NCBI RefSeq assembly: GCF_900100375.1
Contig: NZ_FNEZ01000004.1
Coordinates: forward strand, 124,001-188,000
DNA: 64,000 nt
Direction: 5' to 3'
DNA from: Flavobacterium noncentrifugens
GTDB taxonomy: Bacteria; Bacteroidota; Bacteroidia; Flavobacteriales; Flavobacteriaceae
Under the pieces are notes generated by a model. It had not been told where the DNA came from and made no database searches. It saw only the letters and a program-made list of their open reading frames with translations. This document shows positions 17,297-26,300 of this stretch, in pieces. The position numbers and the translations under genes were made by a program. Each line of letters begins with the position of its first letter. The first letter of the stretch is position 1.

Positions 17297-19018
17297 ATGA
17301 ATATCTCTCTTAAATCTACTGGGATTTGCTTATTGCTTTTAAGCGGTATTGCAAATGCCCAGGTCAAACAACAAGCCATTCCGCGTGTCGATCAAATGGC
17401 CGACGTGCCAAAACCTTTCCAGATCATCGATTACAACAAACTCGCACTCGATTTCGATAAAACTGTTTTTGATTTTGATGCCAAAGGCAAATTCTGGCCA
17501 TTGGTATGGATCGACAAAAGCCAGAAAAATTATCCGCAGGATGTCGTAGGAATGTACACGGCAATTGGCGATGTACGACAGGGCGCTGCACATAATGACG
17601 GAATGTTTCATGAGGCATTGGCATCAATGGGAGCAACTTTAGGGGCAACTTTAGTGGGCATCGACAAGACCAATCAGAAAAAACTGAATTATGTAGCCAT
17701 GCTGAAGAATTATTTCAGTGCAGAATCCGGCTGGAATATCATGATGAACAATACCACGCCAAAAGTTGCATTGTTAGGCGGTGGGTATGGCCGTGACTGG
17801 TGGTACGATGTATATCCGAATGTGATGTTCTATGCAATTTACGACAAATATCCAACCGAGCCCGGACTCGAAGAAATGGCCCGCAAAATTGCCGACAAAT
17901 TTTATGAAGCCGACGTGATCCTGAACGGAAATTACGATTATTCATATTTTGACTACGGCAATATGAAACCGATGAAAAACAACATCTGTGCACAGCCAGA
18001 TGCAGCTGCAGGACATGCCTGGGTTTTGTACATGGCTTATAAAAAGTTCGGGGATGCAAAATACTTGAAAGGTGCAAAATCGGCACTGGCGGCTTTGCAA
18101 TCTCAAAAACTGAATCCAACTTATGAATTATTGATGCCTTTCGGCGCGTCGTTGGCAGCGAGGATCAATGCGGAAGAAAACCAGGATTATGACATCAACA
18201 AAATGCTGCACTGGACTTTTGACGGAACGCCAATTTGCCGCGAAGGCTGGGGCGTTTTGGTTGGAAACTGGAATGGTATTGATATTTCAGGAATCGTTGG
18301 AAGTACGGTAGACCACGGCGGTTACGGATTCTTAATGAATACTTATGATGCGGCCTGGCCGTTGGTTCCAATCGTTCGTTACAACCAGTCTTACGCAAAT
18401 GCGATCGGAAAATGGATGCTCAATGCCGCGAATGCGTCAAAATTCTTCTATCCGAAATACATGCCCGACGAACACGAAATCATTCCGCAGCTCGCCAGTG
18501 CAGGCAAAGATGTCATAGCGTATGAAGGCATTATCAAACAATCCAATTATCCGGAATACCAGGATATTAAAGCGCCTGTTGCACAAGGCGACGGCCCGCT
18601 TTGGATGCCCGGACAAAATCCGCCTGAATCGCAATTAAGCGTTTATGGAAGCGGGCATGTTGGGATTTTTGGAAGCATTATCAAACCAACAACTGCCGAT
18701 GGTATTTTACAACTCGATTTATTGGCAACCGATTTTTTCCACGACAAAGCCTATCCTTCGTATTTGTATTACAATCCGTTTACGGAAAACAAAACCATAA
18801 CCGTTTCAGTTGCAAAAGGCAAAAAAGTCGATTTGTATGATACGGTTTCGGGCGCTTTTGTCGCTAAGAACGTTAGCAATTCGGCTAAAATAACACTGAC
18901 TTCAAAAAATTCAGCAGTATTGGTTATGATTCCGGCTAAAGGAAAAATTACCTATTCAGGAACCAAAATGCTTGTTAATAATGTCGTTGTGGATTATCAA
19001 TACCAAATCAAAAAATAA
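17297..19018 (+). CDS. Exported protein of unrecognised family, probably an alpha/alpha-barrel glycosidase
   Basis: This 573-residue protein begins with a signal peptide cut after GIANA (residue 21). I do not recognise the family. The middle has repeated helical hairpins rich in aromatic residues and Gly (GGGYGRDWWYDVYPNVMFYA, GHAWVLYMAYKKFGDAKYLK). This is how six-hairpin glycosidases look. Acidic candidates for catalysis lie in DVRQGAAHNDGMFHE (Asp92, Asp101, Glu106) and GRDWWYD (Asp167, Asp171). The last ~100 residues look like a beta-sandwich tail. It follows the MFS gene by 15 bases and precedes a GH13. It probably acts in the periplasm or at the surface on the PUL 1 glycan, as a hydrolase or lyase. 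This is inference from fold-like features and context only. Confidence 0.6.
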   Translation: MNISLKSTGICLLLLSGIANAQVKQQAIPRVDQMADVPKPFQIIDYNKLALDFDKTVFDFDAKGKFWPLVWIDKSQKNYPQDVVGMYTAIGDVRQGAAHNDGMFHEALASMGATLGATLVGIDKTNQKKLNYVAMLKNYFSAESGWNIMMNNTTPKVALLGGGYGRDWWYDVYPNVMFYAIYDKYPTEPGLEEMARKIADKFYEADVILNGNYDYSYFDYGNMKPMKNNICAQPDAAAGHAWVLYMAYKKFGDAKYLKGAKSALAALQSQKLNPTYELLMPFGASLAARINAEENQDYDINKMLHWTFDGTPICREGWGVLVGNWNGIDISGIVGSTVDHGGYGFLMNTYDAAWPLVPIVRYNQSYANAIGKWMLNAANASKFFYPKYMPDEHEIIPQLASAGKDVIAYEGIIKQSNYPEYQDIKAPVAQGDGPLWMPGQNPPESQLSVYGSGHVGIFGSIIKPTTADGILQLDLLATDFFHDKAYPSYLYYNPFTENKTITVSVAKGKKVDLYDTVSGAFVAKNVSNSAKITLTSKNSAVLVMIPAKGKITYSGTKMLVNNVVVDYQYQIKK

Positions 19019-19050
19019 TGCACTAGCGGTAACTTTTAGCTAAATCAATT

Positions 19051-19120
19051 TTTAATCATTAAGGCATTAAGAAACATGAAGCACTAAAACTTAATGGCTC
19101 TTAATGCCTTAATCGTTAAA
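19051..19120. repeat. 21-bp near-perfect inverted repeat built from ATTAAGG units
   Basis: TTTAATCATTAAGGCATTAAG at 19051-19071 (shown here only by its core ATTAAGGCATTAAG) is repeated inverted at 19100-19120 with 19 of 21 matches and a 28-base loop. It lies between the unknown exported protein and the GH13 gene. There is no T run, so it is more a processing or stability hairpin, or a dispersed chromosomal repeat, than a terminator. Confidence 0.6.
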
Positions 19121-19134
19121 TTTCTATAACATAT

Positions 19135-20793
19135 TTGCAAAAGCACAATCATTTAAACTATTCAGCCATCAAATCAAAAACTGCAATCTTATTTCTTTGC
19201 TTTTTTGCTTCACATCTGATGAAAGCACAACTTCCTGACGCTTCAAAAAAATGGTGGAAAGAAACTGTTTTTTACCAGATTTACATGCCGAGCTATGCCG
19301 ACAGCAATGGCGATGGTTATGGTGATTTTGCCGGGATGACATTGAAACTGGATTACTTAAAAACACTGGGCATCAAAGGCATCTGGCTCACACCGTTCCT
19401 TAAATCACCGAAAGTCGACAACGGTTACGACATTGCCGATTACTATGCCATTGATCCGACTTACGGAACCAAGGCCGACTTCGATAATTTCCTTGCAGCA
19501 GCGCACAAACGCGGAATCAAAGTCATTATGGACATGGTTTTAAACCATACCTCAACCGACTGCAAATGGTTTCAGGAATCCAAAAAATCAAAAGACAATC
19601 CGTATCGCGATTATTACATCTGGAAAGACGAACCCAACAATTGGGAATCGTTCTTTGGTGGGAAAGCATGGGCAAAAGACACTGCGACGAATCAGTATTA
19701 TTACCACAAATTTGATGTCAGGATGGCCGATTTAAATTGGGCCAACCCAAAAGTCGTTTCAGAAGTCCTGAATATTTTAAGATTCTGGCTTGATGCAGGA
19801 GTCGACGGATTTCGACTGGATGTCATCAATTTTTTAAATACCGACGGAATCACGAAAGACAATCCGATGAAAGACGGTAAGCAGGAACATCTGTACGACA
19901 TCGATCAATCGGGTGTGAAAAATGCGATGCGAACGATAAAATCGGCGGTAAGCGCATACAAAGACCGCTTTATTGTTGGAGAAATCGGAAGCGATAAAAT
20001 CGAAGTCCTGAAACAATACCAATCGGAAGATTTGCTCGATGTCGTATTTAATTTTAACTTCGGAAGCATCGCTCAATTTTCTGCAAAAAGGATTTTTGAC
20101 GAATTGAAAAGCATGGAAAAGAATATGAGCAATTATCCAACCTTATTCTTCGGAAGCCACGACATGCCCAGGATGATCGACCGTTTATGTGATGGAAATC
20201 CAGAAAGGGCAGAAGCGTTAGCCGCATTAATGCTCACTGCCAAAGGTGTTCCTTTTATTTATTATGGTGAAGAAATAGGGATGCACAATGTTACCGCAAA
20301 GTCATTTGATGAAATCGCCGACATTCAGGGAAAAACACATTATAATCTTGCAATCTCAAAAGGGAAAACTCCCGAAGAAGCGCTTGTTGAAGGGAATGCA
20401 AACAACCGAGACAAATCGCGCAGCCCGATGCAATGGAATGCTGGAGAATTTGCCGGGTTTTCGACAGCCAAACCGTGGATTAAAATTGGGGATTATTCAC
20501 AAAACAATGTTTACTCCCAGGAAAACCATGAAAGTTCGATATGGAGCGTTTATAAAAAACTTATCAGTTTAAGAAATTGCGAACCTGTTTTGCAATATGG
20601 CAGGTACAGCAAGCTTGAATTGTCAGGAGACTGCATTTCATTTATCAGGAATTACAATGGCGAAAGCATTACTGTAGTTGCTAACTTTGGAAAATCCACT
20701 ACAATAAAACTTCCGTCAGCTGCAAAAATCCTGCTTGGGAACACTTCCTTGCCTACAGATCATTTTTTAATTTATCGTATTGTCCTGAAATAG
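19135..20793 (+). CDS. Exported GH13 alpha-glucosidase, oligo-1,6-glucosidase-like
   Basis: This protein has 552 residues if read from TTG at 19135, which gives a signal peptide (ILFLCFFASHLMKAQ). The first ATG (19219) would begin at the cleavage site, so TTG is preferred although the start remains uncertain. GH13 landmarks are FYQIYMPSYADSNGDGYGDF, DMVLNHTS, GFRLDV with nucleophile Asp229, GEIG with acid Glu283 and SHD with Asp343. The Val after the nucleophile (DVIN) is the signature of alpha-1,6-specific members; maltases have Ala or Thr. Asn of the usual NHD is Ser here. It should release glucose from alpha-1,6 ends in the periplasm. It is the last gene of PUL 1, 116 bases after the unknown protein. 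Confidence 0.88.
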   Translation: MQKHNHLNYSAIKSKTAILFLCFFASHLMKAQLPDASKKWWKETVFYQIYMPSYADSNGDGYGDFAGMTLKLDYLKTLGIKGIWLTPFLKSPKVDNGYDIADYYAIDPTYGTKADFDNFLAAAHKRGIKVIMDMVLNHTSTDCKWFQESKKSKDNPYRDYYIWKDEPNNWESFFGGKAWAKDTATNQYYYHKFDVRMADLNWANPKVVSEVLNILRFWLDAGVDGFRLDVINFLNTDGITKDNPMKDGKQEHLYDIDQSGVKNAMRTIKSAVSAYKDRFIVGEIGSDKIEVLKQYQSEDLLDVVFNFNFGSIAQFSAKRIFDELKSMEKNMSNYPTLFFGSHDMPRMIDRLCDGNPERAEALAALMLTAKGVPFIYYGEEIGMHNVTAKSFDEIADIQGKTHYNLAISKGKTPEEALVEGNANNRDKSRSPMQWNAGEFAGFSTAKPWIKIGDYSQNNVYSQENHESSIWSVYKKLISLRNCEPVLQYGRYSKLELSGDCISFIRNYNGESITVVANFGKSTTIKLPSAAKILLGNTSLPTDHFLIYRIVLK

Positions 20794-20815
20794 AGCAGAT
20801 TTTTTTTACCAAGCC

Positions 20816-20836
20816 GCACGGATTGTAAATCCGCGC
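20816..20836. repeat. Short inverted repeat (CGGATT/AATCCG)
   Basis: GCaCGGATT and AATCCGcGC form 9-bp arms with one mismatch around three bases, just after the GH13 stop. There is no T run. It may be a dispersed palindromic element or chance; copies elsewhere in the genome would decide this. Confidence 0.3.
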
Positions 20837-21007
20837 CATCAGAAAACCCATACCATCGATATTTCAAAATAAAGTAACAAAATGGCAGTTTCCGCTGAAA
20901 AAAAAGCGTCAATCGTATAATTAGACAACGTTTTCTGCAAACTGCATAAAATTTCTGAACGTGTTTCCTATAATTTTATAACTATACAACAATCAAAAAG
21001 TTACATC

Positions 21008-21343
21008 ATGGAAAATACAAGCAACAGGAATACAGTTTCAAATTCAGATTCTGAAAACCATTGGCAACAAGCCGAAAACGAAGAAAATAAAACACAGGAG
21101 CCAAATGACCAAAAGCTGGATCTGCGCAGTGCCGAAGCCAACGGTTTTGGTACAGGCGAAGACCTGGAAGAGCATTCCATTTACGCCAGCAGTTATGACG
21201 ATCCTGAAGAAGGAGACGATGAGGATGAAGAAGACGATGATGAAGAAGACAGCACCGATCGCGATTGGGGAACCGTAGATCCGCAGGAACATCCGGGAAT
21301 ACCTTCCGATATGGATCCCAGCGGTCCGGGAAGCGCCGTATAA
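21008..21343 (+). CDS. Very acidic small protein of unknown function
   Basis: This encodes 111 residues with no signal peptide and no hydrophobic core. About residues 59-88 are almost entirely Asp and Glu (EEGDDEDEEDDDEEDSTDRD). The end is Pro/Gly-rich (PGIPSDMDPSGPG). I recognise no family. It is probably disordered and soluble, and it could bind cations or basic proteins. It has its own terminator and stands alone. Reality as a gene is supported by the clean ATG, the terminator right after the stop and the lack of a better frame. Confidence 0.6.
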   Translation: MENTSNRNTVSNSDSENHWQQAENEENKTQEPNDQKLDLRSAEANGFGTGEDLEEHSIYASSYDDPEEGDDEDEEDDDEEDSTDRDWGTVDPQEHPGIPSDMDPSGPGSAV

Positions 21344-21358
21344 ATTGATCCTTAAACG

Positions 21359-21387
21359 AAAAGCCTCAGCAATTGAGGCTTTTTTTA
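21359..21387. terminator. Bidirectional intrinsic terminator
   Basis: AAGCCTCA (21361-21368) pairs with TGAGGCTT (21374-21381) around GCAAT, with A runs on the left and T runs on the right. It serves both the acidic-protein gene and the convergent VOC gene, whose stop lies in the T run. Confidence 0.85.
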
Positions 21388-21753
21388 TTTTTCAGAATTG
21401 TAAAATTCACCAAAATGCCATAGCACGCCCGACGGATCATGTAGGAAACATTCCTTTCCCCAATGTTCTTCACGAATGGCAACAAGTTTTACATTTTCAT
21501 ATTTGTCTGAAAGGTTTAAACGCTGCAGATCATTATAGCATTGCAACACATCATCTACTTCCATAAAGACCATCGTATTGTCGATCCAGTCTTTTACATA
21601 AGCATCCTGGAGGTAAAATCCAAATCCGTTAATATGAAAATAAGACATGTTTGGTCCCAACTCATTTTCCTGGAAACCCAGATCACGGTAAAAATTGCGC
21701 GATATTTCAAAATTTTTTGCGCCTACAAAAGCACGGATGGATTTGACTTTCAT
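21385..21753 (-). CDS. VOC-superfamily (glyoxalase/bleomycin-resistance fold) protein
   Basis: This 122-residue single-domain protein has the paired beta-alpha-beta-beta-beta modules of the VOC fold. It starts MKVKSIRAFVGAKNFEISR and continues FYRDLGFQE; the middle has FGFYLQDAYVKDWIDNTM, and the end has FLHDPSGVLWHFGEF. The family includes metal-dependent lyases, dioxygenases and drug-binding proteins; the substrate cannot be told here. It has no partner genes. It is convergent with the acidic-protein gene and shares its terminator. Confidence 0.8.
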   Translation of the reverse strand: MKVKSIRAFVGAKNFEISRNFYRDLGFQENELGPNMSYFHINGFGFYLQDAYVKDWIDNTMVFMEVDDVLQCYNDLQRLNLSDKYENVKLVAIREEHWGKECFLHDPSGVLWHFGEFYNSEK

Positions 21754-21945
21754 ATAATTTCTATTTCATCAATTATGCTGCAATATAAAAATTTGCTTTT
21801 AAGATTTTTCAATAATAAATGTATAACAGTATATTTTTATCCGAATGGTCGAGCGTTTTTTCAATCCGCTTGTAAAAAGCATTGCCTGATCTTAATCAAA
21901 AATCTTAACAAATATCTAATTCTTTAAGATTTCATATTCAAACTT

Positions 21946-22803
21946 TCAAGAATTTTCAACGCGCCTTGCCGTAACCGTCGATCCTGCCGATGCCACAATT
22001 ACAAAAACAACAGCAAGGGTTTCATTAAAGCTTAAATATTCATGCAAAAAAAGCAATCCGCATAAAGAAGCTGCCGCCGGTTCCAGGCTCATTAAAATAC
22101 TAAAGGTACGCGCCGGAAGCTGCCCAAGCGCTTTCATTTCCAGGGTAAACGGAATCGCGCTCGACAATAACGCCAGCGCAAACCCCAGGCCTAAATGTCC
22201 CGGATTAATGGTAGTCAATTTCCCGTTGAATATTGCAAACGGCAGGATCAGCAGCGAAGCAAACAGCATTCCGGTCGCCACGGCGCTTCCGCTGTCCATG
22301 ACTTTAGAAACGCGTCCGCCTAAAACAATATAACCGGCCCATAGCAATCCTGCCAAAACCGCCAGGCCGGCTCCGAGTAAATCGACATTGCTGTTTGTCC
22401 ATGGTGCGATCAGCAAAATGCCCGCAGCAGCAAACGTCACCCAGATAAAATCAACCGCACGGCGCGAACCCAATATCGCAACCATCAACGGCCCGATGAA
22501 TTCAAGCGTCACGGCAAGCCCGATCGGGATTCTTTCAATCGCAAGATAGAAGATCAGGTTCATGGCGCCAAGCGACAATCCATACGGAACAACCAGTTTC
22601 CATTGATTACTGCTCAATTGGCTTAATTTCGGGCGATATACCGCTAGAAGTATAATTGCTGAAATTCCAATCCGCAACGACGCCGTAGCAATAGCGCCAA
22701 TTTCTGGAAACAGGGTTTTAGCAATTGCAGCGCCGCATTGCACGCTAATGATCGCTAAAAGCACGGCTGGCAAGGGCGGAAGGGCAAATGTTTTTATTTT
22801 CAT
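21946..22803 (-). CDS. rhtA: RhtA-like EamA/DMT-family exporter
   Basis: This 285-residue inner-membrane protein has about ten hydrophobic helices in two EamA halves. It closely follows the pattern of E. coli RhtA: SVQCGAAIAKTLFPEIGA near the start, then AVTLEFIGPLMVAILGSRRA, and LSSAIPFTLEMKALGQLPAR before SILMSLEPAAAS. RhtA exports threonine and homoserine. The substrate in this lineage is not proven, so the symbol is by similarity. It is monocistronic and divergent from the metal-efflux cluster, sharing a 110-base intergenic region with it. Confidence 0.85.
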   Translation of the reverse strand: MKIKTFALPPLPAVLLAIISVQCGAAIAKTLFPEIGAIATASLRIGISAIILLAVYRPKLSQLSSNQWKLVVPYGLSLGAMNLIFYLAIERIPIGLAVTLEFIGPLMVAILGSRRAVDFIWVTFAAAGILLIAPWTNSNVDLLGAGLAVLAGLLWAGYIVLGGRVSKVMDSGSAVATGMLFASLLILPFAIFNGKLTTINPGHLGLGFALALLSSAIPFTLEMKALGQLPARTFSILMSLEPAAASLCGLLFLHEYLSFNETLAVVFVIVASAGSTVTARRVENS

Positions 22804-22913
22804 AGCTTGTAGATGCAGGAACCAAAGCTACGATTAATCGCTATTTATTCTGATCGTAACTTTTGCAAAAATCGGATGTGCCGATAATTCAAATATTATT
22901 TTAACTTTACCCC

Positions 22914-23234
22914 ATGAAATGGATTGCAATTTTATTGTCGCTGTATATTTCCCTGTTGGCCTGCAAGCCTTGCGCCGACGGAGAAACCATTTCCGGCAAT
23001 AGCCAATCAATAGCTTTAAAAAAAGCAACCCATTCCCATGAAAACCAGGAAGATTCGTGTTCGCCTTTTTGCATCTGCAGTTGTTGCGGCGTGCAGATTT
23101 TTCACTTTGCACAGCCGGTAGTGTATCATTTCGCTACAGTTTTACCGGTGATTAAAACGCAAATTCCTTTCTATAAAACTTCTTTTATTTCCGGATATTT
23201 CGGGTCTGTCTGGCAACCGCCGCAAATCGCATAA
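22914..23234 (+). CDS. Small exported Cys/His-rich protein of the metal-efflux cluster
   Basis: This encodes 106 residues. The N-terminus WIAILLSLYISLLAC is a lipoprotein-type signal with Cys17. The mature part has a His/Cys cluster, ATHSHENQEDSCSPFCICSC followed by CGVQIFHF, which looks like a metal-binding site. Small proteins of this type (DUF6660-like in my recollection) occur directly upstream of CusA/CzcA pumps in Flavobacteriia. It lies 93 bases before the pump gene on the same strand. A periplasmic metal-chaperone or sensor role, in the way CusF serves Cus, is inferred from position and composition and not known. Confidence 0.65.
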   Translation: MKWIAILLSLYISLLACKPCADGETISGNSQSIALKKATHSHENQEDSCSPFCICSCCGVQIFHFAQPVVYHFATVLPVIKTQIPFYKTSFISGYFGSVWQPPQIA

Positions 23235-23327
23235 TGTAGCCCGGGTCATTCCGGGTTGAAAACGCATGTACTTATACATCTGAAGGCAAATTCCTGTCTT
23301 TGGTTTTCATTCATTCATACGATTCAA

Positions 23328-26300
23328 ATGTTAGAAAAAATCATACATTTCAGCATCGGTAATAAATTTATTATCGGGCTGTTTACCTTAGTTTTAGTGG
23401 CTTTGGGAAGCTATTCGCTTTATACTTTGCCCATAGATGCCTTGCCGGATATCACGAACAACCAGGTTCAGATCATCACGACTTCACCAAAATTAGCCAC
23501 TCAGGAAGTCGAGCAATTCATCACCTATCCGATCGAGCAATCAGTAAAATCAATTCCCGGGGTTATCGAGTTGCGTTCGATCAGCCGTTTCGGACTTAGC
23601 GTAGTAACTGTTGTCTTTGAAGAAAGTACCGACATTTACTGGGCGCGGGCCCAAATCGGCGAAAGTATCAAAGAAGCCGAAGAATCGATTCCTGCAAATG
23701 CCGGAAGGCCAGAGCTTGCTCCTGTAAGCACCGGATTGGGCGAAATTTACCAATATGTGGTCTTTCCGAAAAAAGGCTTTGAAAGCCAATTCAACGCAAC
23801 GGATCTTCGGACGATTCAAGACTGGATCATCAAGCCGCAACTCATGGGAACGAAAGGCGTTGCAGAAGTCAACACCCTCGGCGGTTACCTCAAACAATAC
23901 GAAATCGCTGTGCAGCCCGACAAGCTCAAAAGCATGAATACGACGATTACAGAGATTTTTGATGCGCTCGAAAACAACAACGAAAATACCGGTGGCGCCT
24001 ATATCGACAAAAAGCCTTACGCTTATTTCATCCGTGGCATCGGAATGGTAAATGGCATCGACGACATTAAAAAGATTGTGGTCAAAAACCAGAACGGCAT
24101 TCCGATTTTGATTCGCGATGTGGCCGACGTGCGTATTGGAAGCAGTATCCGCTACGGCGCAGTCACTAAAGACGGAAAAGGCGAAGAAGTCACCGGAATG
24201 GTCATGATGCTCAAAGGCCAAAACAGTGGGGAAGTCGTTGCATTGGTCAAGAAAAAAATGGAGCAGATTAAGAAATCATTGCCAAATGGCGTTTCGATCG
24301 AACCTTTTATGGATCGGACGAAATTGGTCGACAGGGCAATTAGCACCGTCGAGCGAAACCTGATCGAAGGTGCGCTGATCGTGATTTTCGTACTCGTGTT
24401 GCTGCTCGGAAACTGGCGCGCCGGACTGGTCGTCGCATCGGTCATTCCGTTGGCGTTGTTATTCGCGATTTCAATGATGAAGCTCTTTGGCGTCAGCGGA
24501 AATTTAATGAGTTTGGGCGCGATTGATTTCGGATTGATTGTCGATGGCGCGGTAATTATTGTCGAAGCGACTTTATTCGGACTTGAACACATCGCTTCCA
24601 AAAAACGGTTGACACAAACTGAAATGGATGAAGAAGTGGCTAAAAGCACAGGCAAAATGATGAAAAGCGCCGCATTCGGGCAAATCATCATCCTGATCGT
24701 TTACCTACCGATCCTTTCGTTAACCGGAATCGAAGGCAAAATGTTCGGCCCGATGGCACAAACGGTTTCTTTTGCAATCATCGGTGCGTTTTTGCTGTCG
24801 CTGACTTATGTCCCGATGGTTTCGTCGTTAGTACTCGATAAACAAACCGGGCATAAACACAACATTAGCGACAAAATCATTAATACGCTTTACAAATGGT
24901 ATGCACCGATTCTAAACAAAGCATTAAAAATGAAAAACGCCGTAATTGCTATTGCGGTTGTTTTATTCGCATTGGCTTTGATTGTTTTCAATAATCTGGG
25001 CGGCGAATTCATCCCAACATTAGACGAAGGCGATATTGCGACACATTTGATCATCGCCTCGGGAAGTTCACTTTCACAGGAAATCGAAGCAACGACAAAA
25101 GCAGAGAAAATCCTAAAAGCCAAATTCCCCGAAATCAAAATGATCGTTACCAAGATCGGTTCAGCAGAAATCCCAACCGATCCGATGCCAGTCGAAGCAG
25201 GCGATATGATCATTTTACTCAAAGACAGAAGCGAATGGACATCTGCCGAAACCAAAGAAGAACTGATGGAAAAAATGGAAGCCGCACTTGCCGACATTCC
25301 AGGTGCATCAACCGAGTTTTCCCAACCCATACAAATGCGTTTCAACGAACTCATGACCGGCGTACGCAGTGATGTGGCCGTTAAGATTTTCGGCGATGAT
25401 ATCGATTTGCTCGTCAGCAAAGGTGACGAAGCCCTAAAAATAATCAACGGCGTTGAAGGCGTTTCTGATGCAAAAGCCGAGCGTGTTGCAGGTTTGCCAC
25501 AAATCACGATCAGATACAACAAAGACAAATTGGCACTTTACGGATTGAAGATTGGCGATTTGAACAAAGTCATCAGCATGGGTTTTGCCGGAGAAGTTGC
25601 AGGCGTAGTTTATGAAGGCGAAAAGCGTTTTGATCTGGTCGTAAGACTCGACGAAAGCAGCCGTGGCGACATTTCAAACATCAAATCGCTGTTTGTGACT
25701 TTGCCATCTGGAAACCAGATTCCGCTCGAGCAAATTGCCGATGTCGCTTATGAAGACGGCCCGATGCAAATTTCCCGTGAAGACGGAAAACGCCGCATTG
25801 TCGTTGGCTTTAACGTTCGCGGCCGTGACATTTCATCGGTAGTAGCCGAAATCGGCAAACTGCTCGATGCGCGTTTAAAAATGCCAGAAGGGTATTACAT
25901 TACATATGGCGGCCAGTTTGAAAATCTCGTCGATGCGAATAAAAGACTGGCGATTGCCTTGCCTGTGGCGTTGGGATTGATCCTGGTCTTGTTGTATTTT
26001 ACATTCCGTTCGCTGAAGCAATCGCTGCTGATTTTTACAGCGATTCCACTGTCAGCGATTGGCGGCGTCTTTGCGTTATGGCTTCGGGACATGCCGTTCA
26101 GCATCTCGGCAGGTGTAGGGTTTATCGCCTTATTTGGTGTGGCCGTGCTCAACGGAATCGTACTCATCGGATATTTCAACCAATTAAAATCAGAAGGAAT
26201 GGAAAATTTAGAACAACGAATCAAAGAAGGAACAAAAGTCAGGCTGCGGCCTGTCATGATGACTGCGGCCGTGGCTTCGCTGGGATTTCTTCCGATGGCG

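Noticed and set aside
23236..23258. Short CCCGG/CCGGG inverted repeat before the RND pump gene
   Set aside because: Arms of only five bases and no T run; not distinguishable from chance.
23256..23327. Upstream extension of the RND pump by 24 residues from a TTG
   Set aside because: The ATG at 23328 begins the family-typical N-terminus (MLEKIIHFSIGN); the extension is unlike any pump start.
23550..25528. Long minus-strand ORFs (up to 223 residues) opposite the RND pump gene
   Set aside because: They lie fully inside the pump gene in antisense, have no recognisable domains, and arise from its codon pattern.
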